Shown piece by piece: positions 30,974-39,138 of a stretch of 43,763 nucleotides of DNA. Below the pieces are notes generated by a model. That model worked only from the letters and a program-made list of their open reading frames with translations, did not search any database and was not told the origin of the DNA. Location: the IMG/VR virus record IMGVR_UViG_3300032265_001799, positions 1 to 43,763 of that record. One strand, written 5' to 3'. Made by a program: the position numbers and the translations under genes. Position 1 is the first letter of the stretch, and the number at the start of each line of letters is the position of its first letter. The DNA is from a virus.

Positions 30974-31935
30974 ACTATATCATCGTAGACACAGCTAATT
31001 GTTTTTTCCGTGCCCGCCATGTTGTACGCGGTAATGCAGATGAAAAGATCGGTATGGCTCTACACGTAACCCTTGCTAGCATTAAGAAGGCTTGGCAAGA
31101 CTTTAAAGGCAACCACGTCGTGTTCTGTTTAGAAGGACGCAGCTGGCGCAAAGATTACTACGCACCATATAAGCGTAACCGAACAGAGGCCCGAGCAGCT
31201 CTTACTGAGAAAGAAGCTGAGGAAGATAAGATGTTTTGGGAAACCTTTGACAAGCTCAAGGAGTTTATTAATGAAAAGACTAACTGTACCGTCTTACAGA
31301 ACCCAAGACTCGAAGCAGATGATCTCATCGCGGGTTGGATTGAAAACCATCCCAATGATCAGCACATCATTATTTCTACAGACAGTGATTTTGTGCAGCT
31401 TATTGCGCCAAACGTTAAACAATACAATGGTGTTATGGAAACAACAACTACACACGAAGGCATTTTTGACAAAAAGGGCAAACGTGTCATTGACAACAAG
31501 ACGAAGGAACCGAAAGTTGTTCCTAACCCTGATTGGTTGTTATTTGAGAAGTGTATGCGCGGGGATCCTACTGATAATGTGTTTAGTGCATTTCCTAAAG
31601 TAAGAAAGAATAAACTCGAAGAAGCATACGAGGATCGTAAAAACAAAGGGTTTGCTTGGAACAATATGATGCTACAGCGTTGGGTAGATCATAACGGTGA
31701 AGAGCATCGTGTGCTCGACGATTATGAACGTAATCGACAGCTAATCGATCTCAAGGCACAGCCCGACGATATCAAGGCTATCATTGTAGAGACTATCAAG
31801 ACAAATAGCATACCAAAGTCTGTAGATCAAGTAGGAATGCGATTCCTAAAGTTTTGTGGGCTATTTGATCTAGTTAAGATGGCTGAGCAGGCACAATCAT
31901 ATGCTGAACCATTAAATGCAAAATACCCGGAGTAA
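30970..31935 (+). CDS. rnh: T4 RNase H-like 5'-3' exonuclease (FEN family)
   Basis: 321 aa, near T4 RNase H (305). It removes RNA primers and 5' flaps on the lagging strand. The acidic metal-site residues are in place: I-I-V-D-T-A-N at the start, L-E-A-D-D-L-I-A-G near 115-123, S-T-D-S-D-F-V-Q near 137-144, and R-G-D-P-T-D-N near 198-204. The helical arch region is basic (K-R-N-R-T-E-A-R). Translationally coupled to the gene before. Phage replication function fairly sure. Confidence 0.88.
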   Translation: MNYIIVDTANCFFRARHVVRGNADEKIGMALHVTLASIKKAWQDFKGNHVVFCLEGRSWRKDYYAPYKRNRTEARAALTEKEAEEDKMFWETFDKLKEFINEKTNCTVLQNPRLEADDLIAGWIENHPNDQHIIISTDSDFVQLIAPNVKQYNGVMETTTTHEGIFDKKGKRVIDNKTKEPKVVPNPDWLLFEKCMRGDPTDNVFSAFPKVRKNKLEEAYEDRKNKGFAWNNMMLQRWVDHNGEEHRVLDDYERNRQLIDLKAQPDDIKAIIVETIKTNSIPKSVDQVGMRFLKFCGLFDLVKMAEQAQSYAEPLNAKYPE

Positions 31936-31939
31936 CGAA

Positions 31940-32407
31940 ATGGAAATGAAAGCAAAACCAGTCATAGATGGAAAATTCTGGATACTAGAAAATAACGGAA
32001 TCAAAGTCGGAATCTTACAAAAGGACGAAACTGATAAGTTTGTCCTATCATCTAAAGAAAACAAGAGTGTTTTTAAGGATATTAGGAGCATTGAAAAACA
32101 GTTTGGAAAAAGTTTCTTTATTAGTTCCAAGCAGGAAACCAAAGAAACTGTAAACGAGATCTATGGTTTCAAGACAAACTGCGAACCGCACAATCCAATG
32201 TATGATGTAAAGAAGAAACTACCATTGTTTACTAAGAGCGATGCTAGCAAGAGCGTTTATTGTGCAGGCTATTATGCTATCAAGTTTGATAAGGGCTGGG
32301 TCAAGAGTTTCTGTCCCAAGCTGATTACTATACAGAGATATGAAAACCGTGGTCCTTTCCGCACAGAATTAGAACTTAAACAGGAACTAGTCAATGTTAA
32401 CCGATAG
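31940..32407 (+). CDS. Conserved-looking phage protein of unknown function
   Basis: 155 aa from ATG 31940, which has GGAG 7 nt upstream; an in-frame ATG at 31916 lies inside the exonuclease gene. Mixed alpha/beta sequence with N-C-E-P-H-N-P-M-Y-D-V and G-Y-Y-A-I-K-F near the C-terminus. I recall similar proteins next to the exonuclease in T4-like marine phages. No enzymatic motif seen. Confidence 0.65.
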   Translation: MEMKAKPVIDGKFWILENNGIKVGILQKDETDKFVLSSKENKSVFKDIRSIEKQFGKSFFISSKQETKETVNEIYGFKTNCEPHNPMYDVKKKLPLFTKSDASKSVYCAGYYAIKFDKGWVKSFCPKLITIQRYENRGPFRTELELKQELVNVNR

Positions 32408-32639
32408 GATTTCCATAGCTATACTAGAAGATTTCGTAAAGAAAGTTAGGACTGCTGCTAGATCCAATCAAAAGGTCATACAGATACCTATACACGAAGC
32501 AGAGACCCTAGTTTACAATCTAAATCTAGTAACTCTACAGCTTTTAGACAAGTTCCAAACAGCAGAAGTTAAAAAATCAGCACAAGAAGATGTCCTAGTA
32601 GTAGCGATGGACGGTGGCGGATTCGATGAAAAGCGATAA
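32394..32639 (+). CDS. Small helical phage protein
   Basis: 81 aa, starting 14 nt inside the previous gene. Helical, with F-V-K-K-V-R-T-A-A-R-S and V-Y-N-L-N-L-V-T-L-Q-L-L, ending in G-G-G-F-D-E-K-R. Function unknown. Its stop codon is part of the following late box. Confidence 0.6.
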   Translation: MLTDRISIAILEDFVKKVRTAARSNQKVIQIPIHEAETLVYNLNLVTLQLLDKFQTAEVKKSAQEDVLVVAMDGGGFDEKR

Positions 32640-32642
32640 ATA
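32635..32642 (+). promoter_or_regulatory. T4-type late promoter box GATAAATA, 5 nt before ATG
   Basis: Overlaps the stop of the preceding gene and ends exactly 5 nt before ATG 32648. There is no Shine-Dalgarno sequence. Confidence 0.55.
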
Positions 32643-32647
32643 TATGT

Positions 32648-32953
32648 ATGAGTCGACCAAAACCAACTGTGATATTGGAATTTGCCAATAAGAAAACCTA
32701 CAAGGTTGATCAGATCTTAGAGGCAGACGCCATATGGGCTGTGTTTTATCAAAACAGACCATTTAATCTAAAGAGCAGCAGTTTGGTTAGTAATTACCCA
32801 GGTCCTAAATATAAAAAGACCAGCTTTAGTAATCCAGGACACGCTATCAACTTAACAAAGAAATTAAATCATCTATTTAAAACAGAAGATTTCCAAGTGG
32901 TTAAATTAACTAGCGGAGAGATTATGGAATGGCAGACCTTAAAAGATCACTAA
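32648..32953 (+). CDS. Small basic phage protein, possibly leaderless late gene
   Basis: 101 aa, Lys/Asn/Ser rich, with a central S-N-Y-P-G-P-K-Y-K-K-T-S-F. No family recognised. Expressed from a late box placed 5 nt before the ATG, like the head-type genes at 9977, 14223 and 15870, but its N-terminus lacks their leader motif. It overlaps the following gene by 25 nt. Confidence 0.6.
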   Translation: MSRPKPTVILEFANKKTYKVDQILEADAIWAVFYQNRPFNLKSSSLVSNYPGPKYKKTSFSNPGHAINLTKKLNHLFKTEDFQVVKLTSGEIMEWQTLKDH

Positions 32954-33327
32954 CTAACATCTTCCTCAATCAGGCCGGACTGAATACGGACGAAGAGACT
33001 CTAAAGAAAGCCTTGATAGGTTGGTGGAAAAATCCTCGACAGAAGACAGAAGGTGGTCTCGCTCTTACAGAAGAAGGATTTAATTTCCTATCTGGTGTTT
33101 TAGGATTGAAGAGTTACAAGATCCCTTTCCCAAAAGATTTCCAACTGACTACACAGATACTATTGTTTATGGATCGGCACATAGACTGTCCGCATTATTA
33201 TAACAAGAAAAATATCGTCGTCTTTAATGAGAGAGTGGCCTGCGAATTATTGCTATTCTCAGGCGATGTCAGGAAATACGGTGTTGCTAAAGCAATGGCT
33301 AGGCAGAGGGAAATAAATCCTTTATAA
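32929..33327 (+). CDS. Conserved-looking phage protein of unknown function
   Basis: 132 aa. Features G-W-W-K-N-P-R-Q-K-T-E-G-G-L-A-L-T-E-E-G, a segment that could be a small winged-helix-like element, and a basic C-terminal helix. AGCGGAGAG precedes the ATG. No function known to me. The next promoter follows directly. Confidence 0.6.
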   Translation: MADLKRSLTNIFLNQAGLNTDEETLKKALIGWWKNPRQKTEGGLALTEEGFNFLSGVLGLKSYKIPFPKDFQLTTQILLFMDRHIDCPHYYNKKNIVVFNERVACELLLFSGDVRKYGVAKAMARQREINPL

Positions 33328-33330
33328 TCG

Positions 33331-33358
33331 TTGACGTATTCTCGCAAGATGCTATTAT
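33331..33358 (+). promoter_or_regulatory. sigma70-like promoter for the MoxR-type gene
   Basis: TTGACG at 33331-33336 and TATTAT at 33353-33358, spacer 16 nt. The ATG is 36 nt downstream with AGAGGAG between. Confidence 0.65.
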
Positions 33359-33393
33359 AACAGTATAGACATTAACGCAGAGGAGCAAACACA

Positions 33394-34479
33394 ATGTCAG
33401 ATTTTAGTACACGTACCGTTAGCATCAATGGCGCCAAAGCTGCTTTGCGTCACGCTTTTAAGAAACAGCGCCCTGTGTTTATTTGGGGACCCCCAGGCAT
33501 CGGCAAGTCCGATACTGTACATCAGCTCGGTGACGAGATGGACAATGCCTATGTAATCGACGTGCGTTTGAGCTTGTGGGAACCTACAGACATCAAGGGC
33601 ATTCCTTATTTTAATGCCAATGACAATACAATGAGCTGGGCACCTCCAGTTGAGCTTCCTACCCAGGAATTTGCTAGCAAGTATAATCATATCATCTTGT
33701 TCCTAGATGAGATGAACTCAGCACCGCCCAGCGTACAAGCTGCTGCTTATCAGCTGATCCTCAACCGTCGAGTTGGTACGTATCATTTGCCAGACAATGT
33801 TATCGTTGTTGCTGCTGGTAACCGAGAAGCTGACAAGGGCGTTACTTACCGTATGCCTGCTCCGCTTGCTAATCGCTTCGTACATCTTGAACTGCGTGTT
33901 GACTTTGATGACTGGTTCCAGTGGGCTGTTGCTAACAAGATCCACAAGGATGTCGTTGGTTACATCAGCTTTGCCAAACAGGACTTGTACGATTTCGATC
34001 CTAAGACTGCTAGCCGCTCGTTTGCTACTCCTCGTTCTTGGAGTTTTGTTAGCGAACTACTCGAAGACGATATCGGCGAGAACACACTCTCAGATCTCGT
34101 AAGCGGTGCTGTAGGCGAAGGTACTGGTGTTAAGTTTATGGCACATCGCAAGGTTGCCGGACGTATGCCTAATCCAACTGACATCCTTGCGGGCAAGGTT
34201 AAGGAGCTCAAGGTTAAAGAGATCTCCGCTATGTATTCTCTCACTGTTAGCTTGTGCTATGAGCTCAAGGACGGTGCTGAGAAGAAAATCAAGGGCTGGG
34301 ATGAACAGGCTGATAATTTCTTCCGCTTTATGATGGATAACTTTGAGACTGAGCTCACTGTTATGGGTGCTAAGATCGCGCTTACTAACTATGACTTGCC
34401 TCTAGATCCTAGCAAGATGAAGAACTTCGATGAATTCCACGATCGTTTCGGCAAATACGTTATCGCTGCTAATCAGTAA
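33394..34479 (+). CDS. MoxR-type AAA+ ATPase
   Basis: 361 aa. Walker A G-P-P-G-I-G-K-S at residues 32-39, Walker B I-L-F-L-D-E-M-N-S, sensor 1 V-V-A-A-G-N-R, and an arginine-finger region L-A-N-R-F. The layout and the P-P-S-V-Q-A-A-A-Y-Q-L-I-L-N-R-R insert are typical of MoxR ATPases, which act as chaperones that load or activate partner VWA proteins. A VWA/metallopeptidase gene lies 1.1 kb downstream, with an SPFH gene between. Own promoter upstream and an intrinsic terminator directly after the stop, so it can be transcribed alone and in high amounts. Confidence 0.88.
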   Translation: MSDFSTRTVSINGAKAALRHAFKKQRPVFIWGPPGIGKSDTVHQLGDEMDNAYVIDVRLSLWEPTDIKGIPYFNANDNTMSWAPPVELPTQEFASKYNHIILFLDEMNSAPPSVQAAAYQLILNRRVGTYHLPDNVIVVAAGNREADKGVTYRMPAPLANRFVHLELRVDFDDWFQWAVANKIHKDVVGYISFAKQDLYDFDPKTASRSFATPRSWSFVSELLEDDIGENTLSDLVSGAVGEGTGVKFMAHRKVAGRMPNPTDILAGKVKELKVKEISAMYSLTVSLCYELKDGAEKKIKGWDEQADNFFRFMMDNFETELTVMGAKIALTNYDLPLDPSKMKNFDEFHDRFGKYVIAANQ

Positions 34480-34485
34480 CACTAA

Positions 34486-34518
34486 GGCTGCTAGATAATG
34501 TTGTCTAGCAGCCATTTT
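34486..34518 (+). terminator. Intrinsic terminator after the MoxR-type gene
   Basis: Perfect 10-bp stem GGCTGCTAGA (34486-34495) and TCTAGCAGCC (34504-34513) with an 8-nt loop, followed by ATTTTC. It lies between the MoxR-type stop and the SPFH start, so it may reduce rather than abolish read-through. Confidence 0.85.
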
Positions 34519-34535
34519 CACATATGGAGAGAACT

Positions 34536-35534
34536 GTGAACTATCAAGAAGAACGAATCTATGATCTAGAACAAAAGGTAAATGTTATCAAAAAGGTAGT
34601 TATTACATCTGCTATCGGACTAGCACTTATCTCTACTGCACTTAGTAGCTTTTATATCGTTGATCCTAGCGATCGTGCAGGTGTGCGTAGCTTTGGACAG
34701 CTGACTACGACTACACCTATTGGTCCTGGATTACACTTTAAGGTCCCTTTCTTTAGCACTGTTGATAAGCTACAGGTTAGTCTTACTACATTGCATATGG
34801 AACCTTTTAGCACAAACACAGTCGATAACCAGCGTGTACAGTTGGAAATCAATATGACCTATCGCATCCCCGAAGACGGAGTGTTCCGTTTGATGTACGA
34901 CACGGGAGGTACTGGTCCTGGCGATATCACAAACCAGATCAAGAGCGTAGTGCGTGATCGAGTTAGCCGTGTTGTTGCTAGCAAGAATACCAACAGCATC
35001 AGCGGTGACCGAGAGAAGATCCAGAACGAGATCTTTGGCGAAGTCGAAAAGTCCGTGTATGATCTGTTCCGTATCAAGGTCGAAAGCCTGCAGATCCCCG
35101 GCATCGTATATAGCGAGACATTTAACAGCAGTGTAGAAGCCGCGGTCCGTGCTAAGAACGAAGCTATCGCAGAAGAGAATCGCAAGAAGGTGTTTGAATA
35201 TCAGGCACAGCAGAAGGTTATCACTGCTGAAGGTGAAGCAAAGCAAGCTACTGTACGTGCAGAAGGCGAAGCTAAGTCAGCTGCTATCGCTGCACAAGGT
35301 GCTGCCAATGCTCTACTAATCCGTGCGCAGGCAGAAGAGAAGGCTGCTGAACTCGCAGGTCAAGGTAATGCTGCCCGGCTCAGTGCAGAGATTGTAGCAC
35401 TAGGTGGTCCAGACAAGTATCTCGAACTACAGCGTACTATCGCTACACAGAAGTGGAATGGACAAGGTCCTGCAACTGTGATGAGCACAAATGGGCAGAT
35501 GCCTATGCTGCTTAATATGCCGGGAAGCAAGTAA
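34536..35534 (+). CDS. SPFH/Band 7 (prohibitin-like) membrane protein
   Basis: 332 aa from GTG 34536, chosen because GGAG at 34526-34529 is then well spaced; ATG 34524 would include that site. One membrane segment near residues 20-42 is followed by an SPFH domain (V-D-P-S-D-R-A-G-V-R-S-F-G, then G-P-G-L-H-F-K-V-P-F-F) and a long Ala/Glu/Gln coiled coil near 205-285 with A-E-G-E-A-K repeats. Host proteins of this kind form large rings on the inner membrane and regulate proteases. Between MoxR and VWA genes, it suggests a membrane-anchored assembly altering host protein turnover, which is inference. Confidence 0.87.
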   Translation: MNYQEERIYDLEQKVNVIKKVVITSAIGLALISTALSSFYIVDPSDRAGVRSFGQLTTTTPIGPGLHFKVPFFSTVDKLQVSLTTLHMEPFSTNTVDNQRVQLEINMTYRIPEDGVFRLMYDTGGTGPGDITNQIKSVVRDRVSRVVASKNTNSISGDREKIQNEIFGEVEKSVYDLFRIKVESLQIPGIVYSETFNSSVEAAVRAKNEAIAEENRKKVFEYQAQQKVITAEGEAKQATVRAEGEAKSAAIAAQGAANALLIRAQAEEKAAELAGQGNAARLSAEIVALGGPDKYLELQRTIATQKWNGQGPATVMSTNGQMPMLLNMPGSK

Positions 35535-35539
35535 CCCGC

Positions 35540-35567
35540 TTGACTAATCTATTAGATGTGTTATTAT
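35540..35567 (+). promoter_or_regulatory. sigma70-like promoter for the VWA gene
   Basis: TTGACT at 35540-35545 and TATTAT at 35562-35567, spacer 16 nt, ending 24 nt before ATG 35592; AAAGGAG lies between. Confidence 0.65.
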
Positions 35568-35591
35568 ATAAACATAACAAAGGAGTAACAA

Positions 35592-36812
35592 ATGGCGACC
35601 GCAGTAGCAGAACGTAGAGATATCCGCAAATACGAAGAGAAACTTATCACAGCCCGTGTTGGACTGCTGCTTCGGCATAGTTTCTTTGGCAACCTCGCAA
35701 CACGTTTGCGCATGGTAGACTGCACAGATGATCCGCACATTAATACTGCTGCAACTGACGGTCGCTATTTCTATTATGACACAAAATTTATCGACAAACT
35801 GAGTCCTAAGCAAACAGAATTCCTGTTCTGCCACGAGGTACTGCATAACGTGTTCGATCATATGGGGCGTCGAGGGTCACGTGATCCTGATATCTGGAAT
35901 ATCGCAGCCGACTATGCTATCAACCAGATCCTTGTAGATGATAAAATCGGCGACAAGATTACACAGGTCAAGATCTTCCAAGACAACAAATACCGCGGCA
36001 AGAGTGCAGAAGAGATCTACGACATTATTTTTGAGAAATATGATCTCCAGCAGCTTCAGCAGCTTGGTGAACTGCTAGATCAGCATCTCGATCCTGAGAA
36101 GGACGGTGACGGTGACGGTAAAGAAGGCAAGGGCAAACGCCAAAAATATACCAAAGACGAACTGCGCAAGATCCGCGATGAAATGAAAGAAGCTATGATC
36201 AGTGCTGCACAATCTGCTGGTGCTGGCAACATCCCGGCAGGTGTACGCCGTATGATCCAAGAGCTTACTGAGCCTAAGATCAACTGGCGCGAACTACTGC
36301 GTCAACAGATCCAAAGCACTATCCGCAACGACTATACCTGGATGCGTCCGTCACGCAAAGGGTGGCATACTGGTGCGGTATTGCCCGGCATGAATTACGA
36401 TATGACTATCGATGTAGCTATCGCTATCGATATGAGTGGTTCTATCAGCAACAAACAAGGTAAAGATTTCTTGAGCGAGATCAAGGGCATCATGGATCAG
36501 TTTAAAGATTTCCATATTAAACTGTGGTGCTTTGATACTGAAATCTATAATCCAGTCGACATCACTGCCGACACTATTAGTGAATTTGAAACGTATGAAC
36601 TCAAAGGCGGTGGTGGTACAGATTTTGATGCTAACTGGAAATTTATGAAAGATGAAAACTTTGTTCCTAAAAAGTTTATCATGTTTACTGACGGTATGCC
36701 CTGGGGTAGCTGGGGTGATGAAGACTATTGTGATACCGTGTTTATCATCCACGGTCCTGAAAATATCATCCCGCCATTTGGTGCACATAGCCACTACGAG
36801 TTTAAAGAGTAA
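35592..36812 (+). CDS. VWA-domain protein with HExxH metallopeptidase-like N-terminus
   Basis: 406 aa. The N-terminal half has C-H-E-V-L-H at 80-85 (H-E-x-x-H) and a D-P-D-I-W-N-I-A-A-D-Y-A-I-N helix, the layout of DUF2201-type putative metallopeptidases. An acidic D-G-D-G-D-G-K-E-G-K linker near 171 follows. The C-terminal half is a von Willebrand A-like domain with the MIDAS motif D280-M-S-G-S284 and a conserved F-T-D-G later. In bacteria such proteins pair with MoxR ATPases. Here the pair is phage-encoded with an SPFH protein. AAAGGAG ribosome-binding site. The molecular target is unknown. Confidence 0.85.
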   Translation: MATAVAERRDIRKYEEKLITARVGLLLRHSFFGNLATRLRMVDCTDDPHINTAATDGRYFYYDTKFIDKLSPKQTEFLFCHEVLHNVFDHMGRRGSRDPDIWNIAADYAINQILVDDKIGDKITQVKIFQDNKYRGKSAEEIYDIIFEKYDLQQLQQLGELLDQHLDPEKDGDGDGKEGKGKRQKYTKDELRKIRDEMKEAMISAAQSAGAGNIPAGVRRMIQELTEPKINWRELLRQQIQSTIRNDYTWMRPSRKGWHTGAVLPGMNYDMTIDVAIAIDMSGSISNKQGKDFLSEIKGIMDQFKDFHIKLWCFDTEIYNPVDITADTISEFETYELKGGGGTDFDANWKFMKDENFVPKKFIMFTDGMPWGSWGDEDYCDTVFIIHGPENIIPPFGAHSHYEFKE

Positions 36813-37084
36813 TGAAAGAATTTACTATTAACCCACTAGATGTGCTAGAGAAGAGGAAATTAAATTTCCTCCCTCCCCATCTTAATGCTATCAACGTAAA
36901 CCATTCTCGTATAATCGACGAATGGATTAGAGGACATCTAAAGGGCAGATATTATCTAGGTCAAGAATTAAAACTAGACGATAGCAGTCGTCTAGTTCCC
37001 CGAGAAGTAGTAGCTTTTGAAGATCCCAAAGAAGCCACTATTTTTTTGTTATCCTGCCCATACTTGGCCAAAATCAAAGGCTGA
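36812..37084 (+). CDS. Small conserved-looking phage protein
   Basis: 90 aa, its start overlapping the last base of the VWA stop (TAATG). Contains F-L-P-P-H-L, then I-I-D-E-W-I-R-G-H-L-K-G-R-Y-Y-L-G and F-E-D-P-K-E-A-T-I-F. No function recognised. Probably cotranscribed with the VWA gene. Confidence 0.6.
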   Translation: MKEFTINPLDVLEKRKLNFLPPHLNAINVNHSRIIDEWIRGHLKGRYYLGQELKLDDSSRLVPREVVAFEDPKEATIFLLSCPYLAKIKG

Positions 37085-37132
37085 TATTTCCTTTTTTGAT
37101 TAATTAATTATACAGTCTAAAAGGAGATTATT

Positions 37133-37357
37133 ATGGACGATGTAAACACCACTACGCCAGACACTGCCCCCGACGCAGGAAGCAGTGAGCTAACAATTAA
37201 CGATCTAGCTGCCGTTAAGTCAATCATCGATGTGGCTAGCACACGCGGTGCATTCAAGCCAAACGAAATGGTAGCTGTAGGAACCGTGTATAGCAAGATC
37301 GATGCGTTCCTAACTGCTGCACAGGCTGCGCAGAAAGCATCAGCAGCTAATGCTTAA
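37133..37357 (+). CDS. Small conserved phage protein
   Basis: 74 aa with an acidic disordered start and a helical core L-T-I-N-D-L-A-A-V-K-S-I-I-D-V-A-S-T-R-G-A-F, a segment I recall from many T4-like marine phages. Function unknown. AAAAGGAG precedes the ATG and the stop overlaps the next gene. Confidence 0.65.
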   Translation: MDDVNTTTPDTAPDAGSSELTINDLAAVKSIIDVASTRGAFKPNEMVAVGTVYSKIDAFLTAAQAAQKASAANA

Positions 37358-38024
37358 ACACGTTGGAAAGATGAAGCATAATGGAGCAAAGGTTGCGGTG
37401 ATATATCGCACCCTTCCCGGAGATGCTTTCGGTGCTCTTGTTGTGGGCACTGCTAGTCTAAGCGAGACACAGCACAATGCCCTAATGAATGAATTAGAGT
37501 CAGCACTAGGCCAGCAGGCAAACGAATTCGGTGATCATATCAGCAATCGCTATTTCCAAGATGGCGCTAATATTTTAGAATCGCTACACTTGCAGGGCAA
37601 GCTCCGCAGGGTTGAAACTACTGAAGTAGTCATGATGCCTACTAGCACAGACGAAGTTATGCTTTCGGAATTAAATGAGATCATAGCTGAACAGAAGGGT
37701 GTTACACTCGACGATTTATCGATCAAGAGTGATATGCCACATTTACAGAGAAAGACTAACGTACAAGAAATCCCTGTAAAAGACCACACTGGTAACCATC
37801 CGCGTGTTACGGAAAAGCAAAAAGAATATCCACCTATCTTGAGCGAATCACCATCCGGTACTAAGGAACCCGAAGTAGTGTCAGTTGGAGACCTCAAGAA
37901 CGAGATAAGCAAGCTTCTCTTGGAAGCACAGAGACTACAGAAGTTGGCCGACTCGATGGAGCCAGCGAAGAAGAAAACCAGTGCCAAAGCAAAACAAAAG
38001 AATACTGAATCAGAACATAATTGA
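37350..38024 (+). CDS. Conserved phage protein of unknown function
   Basis: 224 aa. The N-terminal domain (M-L-K-H-V-G-K-M, then V-A-V-I-Y-R-T-L-P-G-D, A-L-V-V-G-T-A-S-L) is conserved in T4-like marine phages as far as I recall. Near residue 104-113 it carries L-S-E-L-N-E-I-I-A-E|Q, the same L-N-E-L-L-x-E type motif as the late fusion proteins, followed by a disordered Lys/Pro-rich tail with a coiled coil. Whether that motif is a protease site here is open. Overlaps genes on both sides. Confidence 0.65.
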   Translation: MLKHVGKMKHNGAKVAVIYRTLPGDAFGALVVGTASLSETQHNALMNELESALGQQANEFGDHISNRYFQDGANILESLHLQGKLRRVETTEVVMMPTSTDEVMLSELNEIIAEQKGVTLDDLSIKSDMPHLQRKTNVQEIPVKDHTGNHPRVTEKQKEYPPILSESPSGTKEPEVVSVGDLKNEISKLLLEAQRLQKLADSMEPAKKKTSAKAKQKNTESEHN

Positions 38025-38301
38025 GCAATGGCCTGAAATATTCTCCGACATAGACCTGTCCGCCGTTCCTTTAGATTATTTACATAACGTAGTGATAACC
38101 TTTAGGGACGGCAACCAGTGGAATGTTGTTATTAAAAAACAGGACAGAGATATTATGAAGGGCGATTTACCAAAAGAGCTAACAGAGCTTTTCAATAATT
38201 ATGAAAAGCAGATAGTTAATGTTGACTTCCAATTGGATGTTCCTCAGATAAAGAAAGATGTGATGAAATCCACTAAACGTTTCTTAAGAGGCAAGAAATA
38301 A
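37981..38301 (+). CDS. Conserved basic phage protein
   Basis: 106 aa, overlapping the previous gene by 44 nt. The order E-Q-W-P-E-I-F, then V-P-L-D-Y-L, then V-D-F-Q-L-D-V and a basic K-R-F-L-R-G-K-K end is one I recall from T4-like marine phages. It is the last gene of the + strand block before the accessory island. Function unknown. Confidence 0.65.
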   Translation: MPKQNKRILNQNIIEQWPEIFSDIDLSAVPLDYLHNVVITFRDGNQWNVVIKKQDRDIMKGDLPKELTELFNNYEKQIVNVDFQLDVPQIKKDVMKSTKRFLRGKK

Positions 38302-39087
38302 TTAAAATCTTCCGTTGAAATGAGTCGTTAATATATTGTATAAATTATCTGCGATTATCTTGTATCCTAATTCGTTTGGATGTTTACAAAATGCCCACAC
38401 ATCTTGTGGTGCCTCAAAAAATTTAGTTTCCCGTAACATATCCGAATATTGTGTATATTCGGTATAATTGTGTATATTATTTTCAGTATTGTAATATTTC
38501 ATTATATTTTTTATATTTGAAAATCCACTACAGTAAAAAAAATTAAATCCTTGACTAATACAATAATGCCTCACTGCTTCTAGATAGAAAATAGTTTCAA
38601 AATATCCGTCTTCGTCACAGACATTTACTTTCTCTATATAGAGATTATATATTGGATTATCTCCCCAAGATTGATAATCTGTTACATTTTTATCCGAATA
38701 AAAACTGAATCTCATATCTTCTGTTAACATCCATATTATTGTTATCTTTTTGTATGCTAATTTAAATTCTTCTATGCGATTGATAGAATAGAGAGTATTT
38801 TGTGGAGACTGTGTATATATTAATCTCTTAGCTGCTCCAGAATTACTAGATCCACCTAAACCCATATTCAATAGATCATAATCTAATTTTTGAGATAAAA
38901 TCATTGGCCAGCTATTTTTAAAAAAAGATTTTCTTTTGCGACTTTCTTTATATAGTTCTTCTGCTGTTACTTGACCACTAGTGTGTTTCAATAGATATTC
39001 AGTATCATAGCAGCCTACACCTTCGGTCCAACTGTCCCCTATTGTTATTAATAGATTTTCTTTTCCCGAACGGTTTTCGTTCCACAC
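38302..39087 (-). CDS. SGNH/GDSL-type hydrolase-like protein
   Basis: 261 aa from GTG 39087 on the minus strand, chosen because GGAGG (39094-39098) and a late box (39120-39127) precede it; an upstream in-frame ATG at 39219 lies inside the divergent gene. It begins with I-T-I-G-D-S-W-T-E-G (block I with the nucleophile Ser19), then N-M-G-L-G-G-S-S-N (block II), and near the end H-P-N-E-L-G-Y-K-I-I (block V with the catalytic His and Asn in place of Asp). SGNH enzymes act on acyl esters, often on glycans. With the putative glycosyltransferases beside it, a role in trimming or modifying surface glycans is likely but unproven. The sequence is AT-rich compared with the main block. Confidence 0.7.
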   Translation of the reverse strand: MWNENRSGKENLLITIGDSWTEGVGCYDTEYLLKHTSGQVTAEELYKESRKRKSFFKNSWPMILSQKLDYDLLNMGLGGSSNSGAAKRLIYTQSPQNTLYSINRIEEFKLAYKKITIIWMLTEDMRFSFYSDKNVTDYQSWGDNPIYNLYIEKVNVCDEDGYFETIFYLEAVRHYCISQGFNFFYCSGFSNIKNIMKYYNTENNIHNYTEYTQYSDMLRETKFFEAPQDVWAFCKHPNELGYKIIADNLYNILTTHFNGRF

Positions 39088-39099
39088 ATTAAACCTCCA

Positions 39100-39107
39100 T
39101 ATAAATA
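39100..39107 (+). promoter_or_regulatory. T4-type late promoter box TATAAATA (+ strand)
   Basis: Perfect T4 late box, 31 nt before ATG 39139 of the putative glycosyltransferase gene. Confidence 0.7.
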
Positions 39108-39119
39108 ATATGATATTTT

Positions 39120-39127
39120 TATTTATA
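39120..39127 (-). promoter_or_regulatory. T4-type late promoter box TATAAATA (minus strand)
   Basis: Perfect T4 late box on the minus strand, 32 nt before the GTG at 39087. It faces the + strand box at 39100-39107 so that the two predicted start sites nearly coincide at about 39113-39114. Confidence 0.7.
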
Positions 39128-39138
39128 GAAAGAAAATT

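Noticed and set aside
37085-37132. TTGATT and TATACA as a promoter before the 37133 gene
   Set aside because: The two elements are only about 8 nt apart, too close for a sigma70-type promoter.
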